In this document: positions 1 to 9,651 of the stretch, piece by piece | How the letters are laid out: each line of letters begins with the position of its first letter | How positions within the stretch are numbered: position 1 is the first letter of the stretch | From: Vibrio harveyi NBRC 15634 = ATCC 14126 = KCTC 12724 | GTDB lineage: Bacteria; Pseudomonadota; Gammaproteobacteria; Enterobacterales; Vibrionaceae | Assembly: GCF_001591145.1 (NCBI RefSeq) | Contig: NZ_BCUF01000005.1 | Coordinates: 62,001-126,000 of the forward strand | Reading direction: 5' to 3' | DNA: 64,000 nucleotides | Notes under the pieces: generated by a model | The model's database searches: none | What the model saw: only the letters and a program-made list of their open reading frames with translations | Told to the model about the DNA's origin: nothing | Program-made: the position numbers and the translations under genes

Positions 1-1292
1 TCAGCAATGATAGAAACCGCAGGGAAGCCGATCATTGTGCCAGTGTAATGGCTGTGCAGTTCCCATTTCGGCAAGATGCCACCGTCTTCGTATTTACGAA
101 TCAGGTCGTTGGCAAATTCTTCGGCACGTTCTGGGTCGATGATGGTTTTCAGTGGGTGCGCAGCGCGGAAGGTATCCCACATGGAGTACACAGAGTAGTT
201 TGGTGTGTCGCCCGCGTCTTTTTGAATGCGAGTACGCATCGCTGGGTATTGACCGTCGACATCTTGGAAAATCATTGGCGCGATAGAGGCGTGGTAAAGC
301 GCGGTGTAGAAGATCTCTTTCTGATCTTCCGTGCCGCCAGATACCATCATGCGGCTAAGCTCTTGGTGCCATGCATCGTTGGCTTGAGCACGCGCAGTAT
401 CAAATGACGCGTCTTTCGCTTCTGCTTCTAGGTTTTTCTCCGCTCCTTCTGTGCCTGTTGGTGACAAGCCTACCTGGATTTCTAGCGGTGTTGATGATGG
501 TGCGAATTCTAGGTAAGCGATGGTTTTCACTGCGTCGATGTTGTCGTTGTTTACATCGATTTCCGTTTCTGCGCCGTCAACTAAAGCAATGGCTTTGACG
601 ATAGGTTGGTTGAAGGTGGCGTAGAAGTACACGTGTTGGTTGTTCGCCCAACCGTTCGAGCTACGTAAACCGCGAATGGTGTAAGCGTCGATGAACTCCA
701 AATCACCCTTCATGGTGCGGTTGTTGAAGTGACCTTTATTGAGAGTGTGGTCTAAATCGACCTTGATGTGTGGCGTAGTGCCTTCTTTGAAGGTGTAGCG
801 GTGGAAGCCAACACGTTGCGTGGTAGTTAGCTCAGCTTTGATTTCGCCTTTGTTCAGTTCAACCGCGTAGTAGCCCGCTTCTGCGGTTTCGTTGTCTTTA
901 TCGAAGGTGTTGAAAACGGCGTTTTCTTTCTTGGTGAAAGGCAGAACTAAGATGTCACCAAGGTCGGTAATGCCTGTGCCAGAAAGGTGAGTGTGGGAAA
1001 AACCATACACTGGGATTTCAGTCAGCTTGCCGTGGTCGAAGTAACCGGCAGCAGAGCCCCAGCCTTCCATTTCGGTATCAGGAGAAAGTTGCACCAAACC
1101 GTAAGGCACAACCGCCCCAGGGAAGGTGTGACCATCTGCGCCTGTACCAATCAATGGATTGACGTATTGAGTTAGTGTGGTGTCGAGGGATGGAGTACCA
1201 GACTTGCTGTTGTCGTCATCACTGTTACAACCAGCAAGACCAAACATGGCAGCGAGAATAGCGGTAGAGATAAGGGTTCTTTTTAGTTTCAT
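1..1292 (-). CDS. GH92 alpha-1,2-mannosidase lipoprotein, partial (paralogue 1)
   Basis: The reading frame starts at 1292 and runs in frame off the left edge, so only the N-terminal half (about 430 residues) is present. It opens with MKLKRTLISTAILAAMFGLAGC, a signal peptide ending in a lipobox, so the mature protein should be a lipoprotein. The GH92 N-terminal signatures follow: a GHTFPGA / GLVQLSPDT segment and the GFSHTHLSGTG block. GH92 enzymes are calcium-dependent exo-alpha-mannosidases that trim mannans or N-glycans. It is the last of four same-strand GH92 genes, and its N-terminus is nearly the same as that of paralogue 2. The family is clear; the exact linkage specificity is not readable. 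Confidence 0.9.
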   Translation of the reverse strand, partial: MKLKRTLISTAILAAMFGLAGCNSDDDNSKSGTPSLDTTLTQYVNPLIGTGADGHTFPGAVVPYGLVQLSPDTEMEGWGSAAGYFDHGKLTEIPVYGFSHTHLSGTGITDLGDILVLPFTKKENAVFNTFDKDNETAEAGYYAVELNKGEIKAELTTTQRVGFHRYTFKEGTTPHIKVDLDHTLNKGHFNNRTMKGDLEFIDAYTIRGLRSSNGWANNQHVYFYATFNQPIVKAIALVDGAETEIDVNNDNIDAVKTIAYLEFAPSSTPLEIQVGLSPTGTEGAEKNLEAEAKDASFDTARAQANDAWHQELSRMMVSGGTEDQKEIFYTALYHASIAPMIFQDVDGQYPAMRTRIQKDAGDTPNYSVYSMWDTFRAAHPLKTIIDPERAEEFANDLIRKYEDGGILPKWELHSHYTGTMIGFPAVSIIA

Positions 1293-1332
1293 TTTTATGG
1301 TTCCACAGAAGTGAAGGTTCTACAGAAAATAA

Positions 1333-1364
1333 GGGGCGAGGGTGTACCCCTTTATCCCCGCCCC
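1333..1364 (-). terminator. Intercistronic GC-rich hairpin between GH92 paralogues 2 and 1
   Basis: GGGGCG at 1333-1338 pairs with CGCCCC at 1359-1364, with a nested GGG/CCC inside. On the minus strand the stem is followed by TTATTTTC. It looks like a terminator or partial attenuator inside the array. A perfect 10-bp palindrome, CGTTGCAACG, lies at 1371-1380. Confidence 0.5.
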
Positions 1365-1436
1365 ACTTGACGTTGCAACGATGTCGCCTAGTTACAACGC
1401 CAAGTAGTTTGGGGGTGTTATTTGAGTGGGTGTCAG

Positions 1437-4142
1437 CTACAGCGCTTTCATCGCTTCAGATTTGTCTGAAGTCATGACGAAATGCAGTTCACCACCGTCT
1501 TTCAAATCGCTGTGCGCGAAGCTGAAGTTGTCACTCAATTGTTTGCCGTTGATGGTCACCGACTTCACGTAGATGCTCTCTTGGCTGTTGTTTTCTGAGG
1601 TGATGGTGAATTTACCGTCCGCCACTGGAATCACGGCTTTGTCGAACAGAGGACGACCGATGGTGTAACTTGCTTCGCCCGGTGTGACTTGGTAGAAGCC
1701 CAATGCAGACATCACGTACCAGGCCGACATCTGACCGACGTCTTCGTTACCAATCAGACCTTCATGCGTTGGGTGGTAGAACTCGTTCATCGCTTGGTCG
1801 ACGATTTCTTGTGTCTTCCAAGGCTCTGCCGTCCAGTTGTAGAGGTAAGGCACGTGGTGATCAGGCTCGTTACCCATCACGAACTGACCGATGTAGCCAG
1901 ACATGTCGTGTGATTGGCTCGTATCAGCGTTGGAGTCCGCATTAAACAGCGCATTCAAGTTGGCTAAGAATGCCGCTTTGCCTTGTTCGGTTACGTCTTC
2001 AGGAAGAGAGAAGTCAGTACGGTCGATTTGCTCACCGCCCATCACGTTAGCCAGACCGTTCAAGTTGTGCGGTGCAAACCATGTCCATTGCCATGTATTG
2101 CCTTCGGTGAAGTCTTCACTACGGTGCTCGGCGCGGTAAGGCCAGAACACGTCACTTTCGTTGAGTGATTTGCGGTCTTTACACGCGTTGTAGTCCATAC
2201 CGTCTGGGATAGACAGCGCCATGTTCTCGTCCAAACATTCGGCTTTCAGGTTGTTTGCCCAAACCTTGCTGCCGCTGTTCATGTAAGCCGGACGCATAAA
2301 GCCCGTTGCACCCAATGCGTTGCCTTTGGTGTCTTGCAGTTTGCCGTATTGCTCTGGGTTGTAATCGAAGTAGTTCTTGAACGACTCTGAGCGAGCCATG
2401 TAGCGGTCGTACTGTTGGTCGTTGCCCGCAAGTTTAGCGATCTGGGCGATACACCAGTCGTAGTATGCGTTCTCAAGACCGTAAGACACAGACTCGTTCA
2501 CGAGCTCGTCGTATTTATCGACTTTTAAGCCTTCTACGTAACCCGGTTTGTCACCAGAATCCGGCGCCCATTTGGTGTTAGCTGGAATAAAGCCGACGTC
2601 TTCTTGGTAGTCGTTGTGACGCGTCATGACCGTGAAGCGTTTGTCACCGTTCCACGCGTCTTGGTAAGGCACCCAGCTTTCGGTTTTATCAAGGTTGAAG
2701 TTGACCGTTTCGTCAGCGGCTTTCAACGCCAAATCAAACTCGGCAGCAGTAAAGGCTTCTGGGTGTTTGACCATGATATCGGCGATAACTGAGACTGAAG
2801 GATGACCGACCATTTCACCAGTGTAATCCGAGTGCAGTTCCCATTTTGGCAGCACACCACCTGTTTGGTATTTGTTCAATAGATCGCGTGCGTGTTCAAT
2901 CGCGCGGTCTTTATCTATGATGGTTTTCAGTGGGTGTGCGGCGCGGAAGGTATCCCACATTGAGTACACTGAGTAGTTCACTAAGCCGTCTTCTGCTTGG
3001 TGCACTTTGCCATCCATGCCACGGTATTTGCCATCCACGTCTTGGTATAGGAATGGAGCAACGAACGTACGGTAGAGGGAGGTGTAGAACATGGTCTTGT
3101 CAGCTTTATTGCCGCCTTCCAGTTCAAACTCGCCAAGGATGTTTTCCCAAGCCACGCGGTTTTGTTGTACGACGTTGTCGAAATCCCAGCCGTTAGTGTC
3201 TGCTTCTAGGTTTTTCAATGCGCCGTCAACGCCAGTACCAGAAATCGCTACTTTGACCACTAATGGCTCATCGCTCTTACCAAAGTTCAAATGAGTCAGG
3301 ACATCGTTTGCGCGTTTTGCCAAACGTTCTGGGTCAGGTTCTGGTTCGCCCGGCATTGGTTTGTGCTCTGCGTAACCGCGGTAATCTTCTAAGCCGACTT
3401 CGGTAGCGTCAGTTGGAGTCAGTTTGCTCTCAGAAGCCAGCTTGGTGTACAGGTTCTCTTCAATGATTGGATCAGAGAATTCTGCCGCGAAGAACACGGT
3501 TTGCCATTGACCCCATTCGTTTGAGGTACGCGCACCTACGACTGTGGTGTCGTTAACGCGCTTGTAGTAGATGCTGCGAGAATGGTTGCCGTATTGTTCT
3601 AACAGTTCGTGTTGCAGGTCGATACGTACTTTGCGGTCTTCACCCGGTTTGAAAGTGTAACGTTGGAACGCCACGCGGTCGGTTGCTGAAAGCTCAGCTT
3701 TTACGCCAGTTTCTACAAGGTCAACCGAGTAGTAACCAACTTCTGCCACTTCCGAGCTTTTATCCATGGTCACGGCGTCGGTATTAAAGCCTGTGTATGG
3801 CAAGAAGGCGAAGTCGTTTAAGTCGCCTTTACCTGCGCCAGAAATGTGGGTCATTGAGAAGCCAGAAAGCAAGCTGTGCACAGGATCGTATTCAACAGGC
3901 GAGCCTTTGCCATTCCAACCGTTTGGATCGAAGTTATCTGGGGACGGTTGAATCATACCTTCTGGCATAACTGGAGACGGATTGACGTTGCCAAGACCTT
4001 TAGTGCCGATCAAGGTATCAACGAATTCCAAAGTAGGGGTAGAGATAACTGGAGTTTCTGGATCAGAGTCGCTGCCACAACCAGCAAGACCAAGCATGGC
4101 GGTTAACACTGCAGTAGAGAGTAGGGTTCTTTTTAGTTTCAT
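1437..4142 (-). CDS. GH92 alpha-mannosidase lipoprotein (paralogue 2, divergent)
   Basis: The protein has 901 aa from the start at 4142 (MKLKRTLLSTAVLTAML, then a GLAGC lipobox). A longer frame to 4190 adds 16 residues before the signal peptide and is unlikely. GH92 C-terminal signatures are intact: GNEPDHHVPYLYN and GNEDVGQMSAWY, which carry acidic catalytic-site residues in the family. The N-terminal signatures are unusual. The FSHTHLSG block reads FSMTHISG, and the usual GHTFPGA / MVQLSPD segment reads LGNVNPSPVMPEGMIQPSPD. It is probably still a mannosidase with altered specificity, which is inference. It lies between paralogues 1 and 3 on the same strand. Confidence 0.9.
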   Translation of the reverse strand: MKLKRTLLSTAVLTAMLGLAGCGSDSDPETPVISTPTLEFVDTLIGTKGLGNVNPSPVMPEGMIQPSPDNFDPNGWNGKGSPVEYDPVHSLLSGFSMTHISGAGKGDLNDFAFLPYTGFNTDAVTMDKSSEVAEVGYYSVDLVETGVKAELSATDRVAFQRYTFKPGEDRKVRIDLQHELLEQYGNHSRSIYYKRVNDTTVVGARTSNEWGQWQTVFFAAEFSDPIIEENLYTKLASESKLTPTDATEVGLEDYRGYAEHKPMPGEPEPDPERLAKRANDVLTHLNFGKSDEPLVVKVAISGTGVDGALKNLEADTNGWDFDNVVQQNRVAWENILGEFELEGGNKADKTMFYTSLYRTFVAPFLYQDVDGKYRGMDGKVHQAEDGLVNYSVYSMWDTFRAAHPLKTIIDKDRAIEHARDLLNKYQTGGVLPKWELHSDYTGEMVGHPSVSVIADIMVKHPEAFTAAEFDLALKAADETVNFNLDKTESWVPYQDAWNGDKRFTVMTRHNDYQEDVGFIPANTKWAPDSGDKPGYVEGLKVDKYDELVNESVSYGLENAYYDWCIAQIAKLAGNDQQYDRYMARSESFKNYFDYNPEQYGKLQDTKGNALGATGFMRPAYMNSGSKVWANNLKAECLDENMALSIPDGMDYNACKDRKSLNESDVFWPYRAEHRSEDFTEGNTWQWTWFAPHNLNGLANVMGGEQIDRTDFSLPEDVTEQGKAAFLANLNALFNADSNADTSQSHDMSGYIGQFVMGNEPDHHVPYLYNWTAEPWKTQEIVDQAMNEFYHPTHEGLIGNEDVGQMSAWYVMSALGFYQVTPGEASYTIGRPLFDKAVIPVADGKFTITSENNSQESIYVKSVTINGKQLSDNFSFAHSDLKDGGELHFVMTSDKSEAMKAL

Positions 4143-4163
4143 TGTTTTTATTCCACGAGAAAA

Positions 4164-4180
4164 GGGGACACGAGGTCCCC
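4164..4180 (-). terminator. Intercistronic hairpin between GH92 paralogues 3 and 2
   Basis: GGGGAC (4164-4169) and GTCCCC (4175-4180) form a perfect stem with a 5-nt loop, extendable by one A-T pair. On the minus strand it is followed by TTTTC. It lies about 10 bases after the stop of paralogue 3 and about 20 bases before the start of paralogue 2. Confidence 0.5.
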
Positions 4181-4189
4181 TCAAAATCA

Positions 4190-6610
4190 TTATTCGCCTA
4201 GGTTGGCTTGCATTGCTTCAGACTTGTCAGCTGTCATCACGAAGTGCAGTTCGCCGCCTGCTTTGAATTCGCTGTGCTGGAAGGTGTTGTACACATCCAG
4301 AGGCTTACCGTTTATGGTCACTTCTTTGATGTACATGTTGTCTGGACCGTTGTTCTCAGCCGTTACCGTGAACGTGCCAGAACCAATGTCTACCGTCGCT
4401 TTGTCGAAGATTGGACGACCGATGCTGTAGGTTGGATCGGTTGGCGAGATTTGGTAGAAGCCCAGTGCCGACATCAAGTACCACGCCGACATTTGACCCA
4501 CGTCTTCGTTACCGATGATGCCGTCTGGCGTCGGTTTGTAGAACTGGTCGTAAACTTGGTCTAGGTATTCCTGCGCCTTGTAAGACTCTTCAGTACGGTT
4601 GTACAAGTAGATGACGTGGTGCGAAGGTTCGTTACCGTGAATGTACTGACCGATGTAGCCTGTCATGTCTTGGTGCGCTTCGCCGCCATTTGGATCGGCA
4701 GTAAATAGGTTGTTCAGCTTGTCGTTCAGACCTTGCGTGCCGCCCATGATTTCAGTCAGCTTGTCTAAGTCTTGCATGAACGCCCATTGCCACTGCCACG
4801 CGTTACCTTCTGTGTAGTAGAACGCGTCAGATTTGTAAGGGTCGAAGTCAGTTGAAGCGTATTTCAGTGCACATGGGTCGCCTTCTTTCAGCTCTGTTGG
4901 TACGAAGAAGCCTGTGCCGTCTGAGTTACCTGCTTTTGCATCCCAGTGTTTCAAAGAGTTGTAAGAACGAGCTTTGAACTCTTCATACGCGTCCATATCG
5001 CCAGCGGCTTTTGCCATTTCTGCGATCGTCCAATCGTAGAATGAGAATTCTAACGAGTACGACACTGAGTTCCAGTTCGGGTAACGAACACACTGTTCTT
5101 TCTCGTGGTAATTCAGCTGACCTGCCATGAGTGAGCTTAGGATGTCGTCATGAATCTGTGGGTATTCATGCGGTGTGTAACGCGCTGATTTCACCGACGC
5201 CGTGTAAGCCTGCTCTGCATCAATCAAGCCTTTGGTTACCGCATCGCCCAGAATCGCTGCTGATGGGTAGCCGATCATGGTGCCGGTTTCTGAGCCGTGA
5301 CCTTCCCATTTCGGCAATAGACCAAACTCGTCGTTGGATTTACGGATCAAGTCTTTCACGTAAAGCTTTGCTTGATCTGGGTCGATGATGGTCCACATTG
5401 GGTGAACCGCGCGGAACGTATCCCACGTTGAGTAAATCGAGTAGTTTGGTGTGTCGCCATCTTTCAGTGTGCGCACCGTGCCAAGCATATCCACGTATTG
5501 ACCATCCACATCGTAGAACTCGATTGGTGCGATCATCATATGGTACATGCCAGTGTAGAAGTTGGTTTTCTCTGCGTCTGTGCCGCCTTCGACTTTGATT
5601 TTTGCAAGTTTCTCAGCCCACGCGTATTCTGCGTCTTCTTTTACTTTTGCTAGGTCGAAACTTGGTGCTTCTGCTTCTAAGTTTTTCTGTGCGCCTTGCC
5701 AGTTTACTGGAGAGATACCGACGCGGATTTCAATTGGCTCTTCGCCTGTGCCGAAGTTTAGGTAAGCGGTCAGTTCATCGCCTGAGTAAACCGCACCATT
5801 ACGCATTTCGCGCGTTGGTTCTAGATCTTGTTCACCCAACAGTGCTTTGGCGATTGGTTGGTTGAATTTCGCATAGAAGAAGATGTCTTGACCTTGGTGG
5901 TCTTGTCCTTGGAACCAGCCAGTTGAGGTTTTACGACCGCGAATGGTGTATTCGTCCACCACTTCAACTTTGTTCTTCAAAGACTTGCCGTTGTTGTTCA
6001 TCAGGGTATGACCCAAATCGAACTTCACGTTACGGTCTGCGCCATCAGCAAAGGTGTATTTGTGCAAACCAACGCGTTTGGTCGCACTCAGTTCTACTTC
6101 TATTTGACCTTGGTTTAGCTTGGTTTTGTAGTAGCCTGCGCTTGCTTCTTCATTGGCTTTGTCGAAAGAGTTCAGTTGTGTGTTCGCCATGTCTGCGTAT
6201 GGCAGAACCAAGATGTCGCCTAAGTCCGTTGCGCCTGTACCTGAAAGGTGAGTATGTGAGAAGCCGTACAGCGGAACGTCAGTGTTAACCACTTCGCCAG
6301 TTTCGTAGTTGGATGAATCCCAGTAGCCAGATGCCGAGTGCCAAGGGTTAAGTCCTGATTCATGGTCTGTGTTAGAACCGATGAAAGTATCTGGAGACAG
6401 TTGAACCATACCTGCCGGTACCGTCGCGCCCGGGAACGTATGACCTGAAGCTGCTGTGCCGATCATTGGATCGACGTATTTCAACACCGCAAGATCAACA
6501 ATTGGATCGCCAGGCAGTGAAGAGGAAGAATCGTTGTCGCTGTTACAGCCAGCCAAGCCACCCGTCAGACCAACCAGGATAGCCAAAGAGATAAGATTAC
6601 GTTTAAACAT
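4190..6610 (-). CDS. GH92 alpha-mannosidase lipoprotein (paralogue 3)
   Basis: The protein has 806 aa if it starts at 6610 (MFKRNLISLAILVGL). An ATG two codons upstream at 6616 is also possible, but the weak AACGG ribosome site fits 6610 better. The signal peptide ends in a GGLAGC lipobox. The GH92 signatures are canonical: GHTFPGATVP, GFSHTHLSGTGATDLGD, GNEPSHHVIYLYN and GNEDVGQMSAWYLMSALGFY. The enzyme would remove terminal alpha-mannose from glycans at the outer membrane or in the periplasm. It is the shortest complete member of the array. Its upstream region carries three 14-bp repeats. Confidence 0.92.
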   Translation of the reverse strand: MFKRNLISLAILVGLTGGLAGCNSDNDSSSSLPGDPIVDLAVLKYVDPMIGTAASGHTFPGATVPAGMVQLSPDTFIGSNTDHESGLNPWHSASGYWDSSNYETGEVVNTDVPLYGFSHTHLSGTGATDLGDILVLPYADMANTQLNSFDKANEEASAGYYKTKLNQGQIEVELSATKRVGLHKYTFADGADRNVKFDLGHTLMNNNGKSLKNKVEVVDEYTIRGRKTSTGWFQGQDHQGQDIFFYAKFNQPIAKALLGEQDLEPTREMRNGAVYSGDELTAYLNFGTGEEPIEIRVGISPVNWQGAQKNLEAEAPSFDLAKVKEDAEYAWAEKLAKIKVEGGTDAEKTNFYTGMYHMMIAPIEFYDVDGQYVDMLGTVRTLKDGDTPNYSIYSTWDTFRAVHPMWTIIDPDQAKLYVKDLIRKSNDEFGLLPKWEGHGSETGTMIGYPSAAILGDAVTKGLIDAEQAYTASVKSARYTPHEYPQIHDDILSSLMAGQLNYHEKEQCVRYPNWNSVSYSLEFSFYDWTIAEMAKAAGDMDAYEEFKARSYNSLKHWDAKAGNSDGTGFFVPTELKEGDPCALKYASTDFDPYKSDAFYYTEGNAWQWQWAFMQDLDKLTEIMGGTQGLNDKLNNLFTADPNGGEAHQDMTGYIGQYIHGNEPSHHVIYLYNRTEESYKAQEYLDQVYDQFYKPTPDGIIGNEDVGQMSAWYLMSALGFYQISPTDPTYSIGRPIFDKATVDIGSGTFTVTAENNGPDNMYIKEVTINGKPLDVYNTFQHSEFKAGGELHFVMTADKSEAMQANLGE

Positions 6611-6647
6611 GTGCATACCGTTTTGTCGTTATTCGTATATAAAAAGT

Positions 6648-6689
6648 GTTTATAAGAGCCTGTTTATAAAGGACTGCTTATAAAATTTT
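6648..6689. repeat. Three 14-bp tandem repeats upstream of GH92 paralogue 3
   Basis: GTTTATAAG at 6648, GTTTATAAA at 6662 and GCTTATAAA at 6676 head three imperfect repeats with a period of exactly 14 bp. They sit just upstream of paralogue 3 on the minus strand. They could be a regulator site or AT-rich filler. Confidence 0.45.
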
Positions 6690-6700
6690 CTTGTAGGGAT

Positions 6701-6725
6701 AGCCGGGAGATGCGCTCCCCCGGCT
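6701..6725 (-). terminator. Intercistronic GC-rich hairpin between GH92 paralogues 4 and 3
   Basis: AGCCGGGAG (6701-6709) pairs with CTCCCCCGGCT (6715-6725) if two bases bulge. The T-tract after it on the minus strand is poor, so a stability or processing element is as likely as a true terminator. Confidence 0.45.
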
Positions 6726-6743
6726 GAGTTGTCACTATTGGGA

Positions 6744-9575
6744 TTAACGAGAACCTGCTGGCATCTCGTCTTCATGCAAGAACTCACCGATGCCTTGTGC
6801 TGGTGGAAGATCTTGCTCTAGAGAGCCCCAACGTTGATTTGGTTTGTCGCCCATCACGAACTCCAAGTCACCGCCGTACATGATTTCGTCATGAGTCAGG
6901 TAAGTACGGTTGAAGTCTTTGCCGTTGTAGCGAGCCGATTGAATGAAGATGTTTTCGCGGCTAACGTTCTTCGCGGTCACCGTGAACTTCTGGTTGTTGC
7001 CGACATCGATAGACGCGCTTTCAAACAGCGGAGTACCGATTTCGTAGATGCCAGAAGAAGCGTTCACTGGGTAGAAGCCAAGCGCACGGAACACGAACCA
7101 CGCAGAGAGCGTACCGAAGTCATCGTTACCACAAATGCCGTCAGCGGTGTTCTTGTAGCAAATGTTGGTTGCTGCGGCGATGGCTGCCTGACCTTTCCAA
7201 GGTTGACCTACGTAGTTGTACAAGTACGGTACGTGGATATCTGGTTCGTTACCTTGAACGTGCTGACCAACGTTACCTGTGTTGAACACTGGGAATTGGT
7301 TGTCGCCAGCGTTGCGGTCTGGGTAGGTTGACCAGTACTCATCCAAGCGTGCTGCGAATAAGTCACCGCGTTCTGCTTCAGGGTTTTGTGTCTTGTCGAA
7401 GCGTGTCATCAGGTCAATCAAGCCATGAATGTCGTGCTGAACACTGAACGAGTATTGCCAGCCGTTCGACTCAGAGAATGCCCAGTTGAACATGTCTGGA
7501 CGCCAGTCTTTACCAACCGCGCGACCGGTGATTGGGTCTACCCAACCTGCATCGATAAACTCGCCATCGTAGTCACGGGCTTTGAACCAACCTTGGTATT
7601 GCTTACCACCGAAGTCGAATTGCGCTTGCCAGTTTTTAGAACGGTTAGCGAACTCGGTGTAGCGTGGGTCCTCTTCACCAAATACTTCTTTGATCGATTG
7701 CGCGATTGCCCAGTCGTTCATTGAGTATTCAAGCGAGTAAGATGCTGTCCAAGAGTCTTTAAATGGTGAGTGACCGCCGTAAGAATCTGGTGGAGTGTCG
7801 TGCAATTGCGCTGGCACGTAACCTTGTTCTTCGTACTCTTTGATCCATGCTACGCCTTGGCTCGTTGCGGCGCGCGCGTCAGTGATCATTGCTTCAACTA
7901 AGCGTTCTTTGACGTCTTTGCGCTCTGCTTCTGTGAAGCCAAGATCGATCATGCGTTTTTCTAGTGAGCCTTTCGACAACACATCATGAATCACAGGCGT
8001 TGAGTGCATGCCCATCATCATGCCGGTTTCGTTGCCTTTGAATGTCCACTCAGGCAGACGACCTTTGCGCACGTTGCCTTTGTCATCTACCCATTCTTCT
8101 TCGGCGTAAGACAGCATAGACAGCACCACGTCAGTTAGGCGATCTGGTTCAAGAATCGAAGACAGCGGTTGAACTGCGCGGTAGGTATCCCACAAAGAGA
8201 AAGTGTCGTAGCGCGTGAAGTCTGCTTTGCCATCTTTGTTGGCATCGGCAGTGCGGATTGACTCTTTCAGCGTATCGATCTTGTCGCCCCAAGGTGTGTT
8301 GCCATCTGGGTATGCATTGCGACCTTGGTGAACTTGGCGGTAGCGACCATCTAAGTCAGAGTGAATGGTTTGACCTAGGTACGAGTGGTACATCGCGGTG
8401 TAGAATGTCTGTTTGTAATCCTCGTCGCCAGAGACTTGGATCTTGCCGAGTTCGTCTTCCCATTTCTTCGTTGCCGCTTCGCGTACTTGATCGAAGTTCA
8501 TGCCCGCAACTTCTGTCATGTTAAGAGAAGCACCAGACTTGCCGTTCTCGCCGATCTCAACGTTTGATAGTGCCAATTTCGCTTCAACCGTTAAGCCGTC
8601 TTTGGATGTGTCGAATTCAACGTAAGCGCGCGCGTATTGGTACTTGCCGCGTGTCTCGTTACCGATTTCAGTGATGCCTTCTGGCACGTCCATGTAACGA
8701 CCTTGCTCTTTATCGTAGTAAGCAAAGCGAACGTTTTTGATTGGTTGGTCGAATTCCATCACGAAGAATTCTTTTTGGCTTGGTGCCCAACCATCAGAGA
8801 AACGGTGACCTTCAAGACGGTTATTGTCTTTGTCCCATTTCAAGTAAGAATCTGAGGTGTAGTCCCAGTTAATTTTGAAGCCAGTGTTCACGATGATTTC
8901 TGACTTCTCATCACGAGGGAAGGTGTAGCGGTGTACACCAACGCGATCAGACGCCGTCAATTCAGCTTTGATGTCGTAATCCAATAGATCGACTTTGTAG
9001 TAACCTGCTGTCGCTTGCTCGTCACGATGTTGGAAGCGAGACGCTTCTAGGTTTAGCGTTGCCGAACCTTCATCAATCATGTAATCCGAACGTGAGTTGA
9101 TTGGCATGACGAGAATGTCGTTCAAGTCGCCAGCACCTGCTCCGGAAAGGTGGGTATGAGAGAAACCGGAAGTACGTGCGTCGTGGTAGTAGTAGCCTGA
9201 AATGTATTCCCAGCCGTTAGAACCGTTGTTTGGAGAAAGCTGCACCATGCCGTGTGGTGTGGTTGCACCAGGGTAGGTGTTGCCTAGGTTACCTGTGCCG
9301 ATGAATGGGTTGACGTAGCGTGTTACGTCCATATCGGCGAAATCTACCGGGATGTGAACACCCATGTCGATTTCAGGTGTTTCTGGGTTTGGCTTGTCAT
9401 CACAGTCGCCATCGCCAACTGGAGGACATACTGGCTTGCCACCGTCAGGAATATCCGGCAGTGCAGGGTTGGTGTCACCGCCTTCATAAATGTTGGTTGT
9501 GTCGTCGTTACAGCCAGTCAGACCGACTAGACCACTGAGAACTGCGCAAGCGAGTAGGGAAGGTTTGAATTTCAT
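6744..9575 (-). CDS. GH92 alpha-mannosidase lipoprotein (paralogue 4)
   Basis: At 943 aa this is the longest member of the array. It starts MKFKPSLLACAVLSGLVGLTGC, a signal peptide with lipobox. A low-complexity linker rich in Asp, Pro and Gly follows (about residues 24-70), typical of a tether holding the catalytic domain away from the membrane. Signatures are GNLGNTYPGATTPHGMVQLSP, GFSHTHLSGAGAGDLND, GNEPDIHVPYLYN and GNDDFGTLSAWFVF, all GH92. It is the first GH92 gene after the PTS genes on this strand, 121 bp past the EIIC-B stop. Co-transcription with the PTS is plausible but a hairpin intervenes. Confidence 0.92.
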   Translation of the reverse strand: MKFKPSLLACAVLSGLVGLTGCNDDTTNIYEGGDTNPALPDIPDGGKPVCPPVGDGDCDDKPNPETPEIDMGVHIPVDFADMDVTRYVNPFIGTGNLGNTYPGATTPHGMVQLSPNNGSNGWEYISGYYYHDARTSGFSHTHLSGAGAGDLNDILVMPINSRSDYMIDEGSATLNLEASRFQHRDEQATAGYYKVDLLDYDIKAELTASDRVGVHRYTFPRDEKSEIIVNTGFKINWDYTSDSYLKWDKDNNRLEGHRFSDGWAPSQKEFFVMEFDQPIKNVRFAYYDKEQGRYMDVPEGITEIGNETRGKYQYARAYVEFDTSKDGLTVEAKLALSNVEIGENGKSGASLNMTEVAGMNFDQVREAATKKWEDELGKIQVSGDEDYKQTFYTAMYHSYLGQTIHSDLDGRYRQVHQGRNAYPDGNTPWGDKIDTLKESIRTADANKDGKADFTRYDTFSLWDTYRAVQPLSSILEPDRLTDVVLSMLSYAEEEWVDDKGNVRKGRLPEWTFKGNETGMMMGMHSTPVIHDVLSKGSLEKRMIDLGFTEAERKDVKERLVEAMITDARAATSQGVAWIKEYEEQGYVPAQLHDTPPDSYGGHSPFKDSWTASYSLEYSMNDWAIAQSIKEVFGEEDPRYTEFANRSKNWQAQFDFGGKQYQGWFKARDYDGEFIDAGWVDPITGRAVGKDWRPDMFNWAFSESNGWQYSFSVQHDIHGLIDLMTRFDKTQNPEAERGDLFAARLDEYWSTYPDRNAGDNQFPVFNTGNVGQHVQGNEPDIHVPYLYNYVGQPWKGQAAIAAATNICYKNTADGICGNDDFGTLSAWFVFRALGFYPVNASSGIYEIGTPLFESASIDVGNNQKFTVTAKNVSRENIFIQSARYNGKDFNRTYLTHDEIMYGGDLEFVMGDKPNQRWGSLEQDLPPAQGIGEFLHEDEMPAGSR

Positions 9576-9651
9576 TTTTAAAGCCTTGTGAATAGTAGGG
9601 TTATATAATTAAAAAAATCAGGGGTATTACTAAAACTTAAAAACTTGAAAT

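Noticed and set aside
6834-7331. 165-aa plus-strand frame opposite GH92 paralogue 4, one of several long frames antisense to the GH92 array
   Set aside because: It lies wholly within a well-supported gene on the other strand, has no ribosome site or recognisable domain, and its composition is typical of an antisense shadow.
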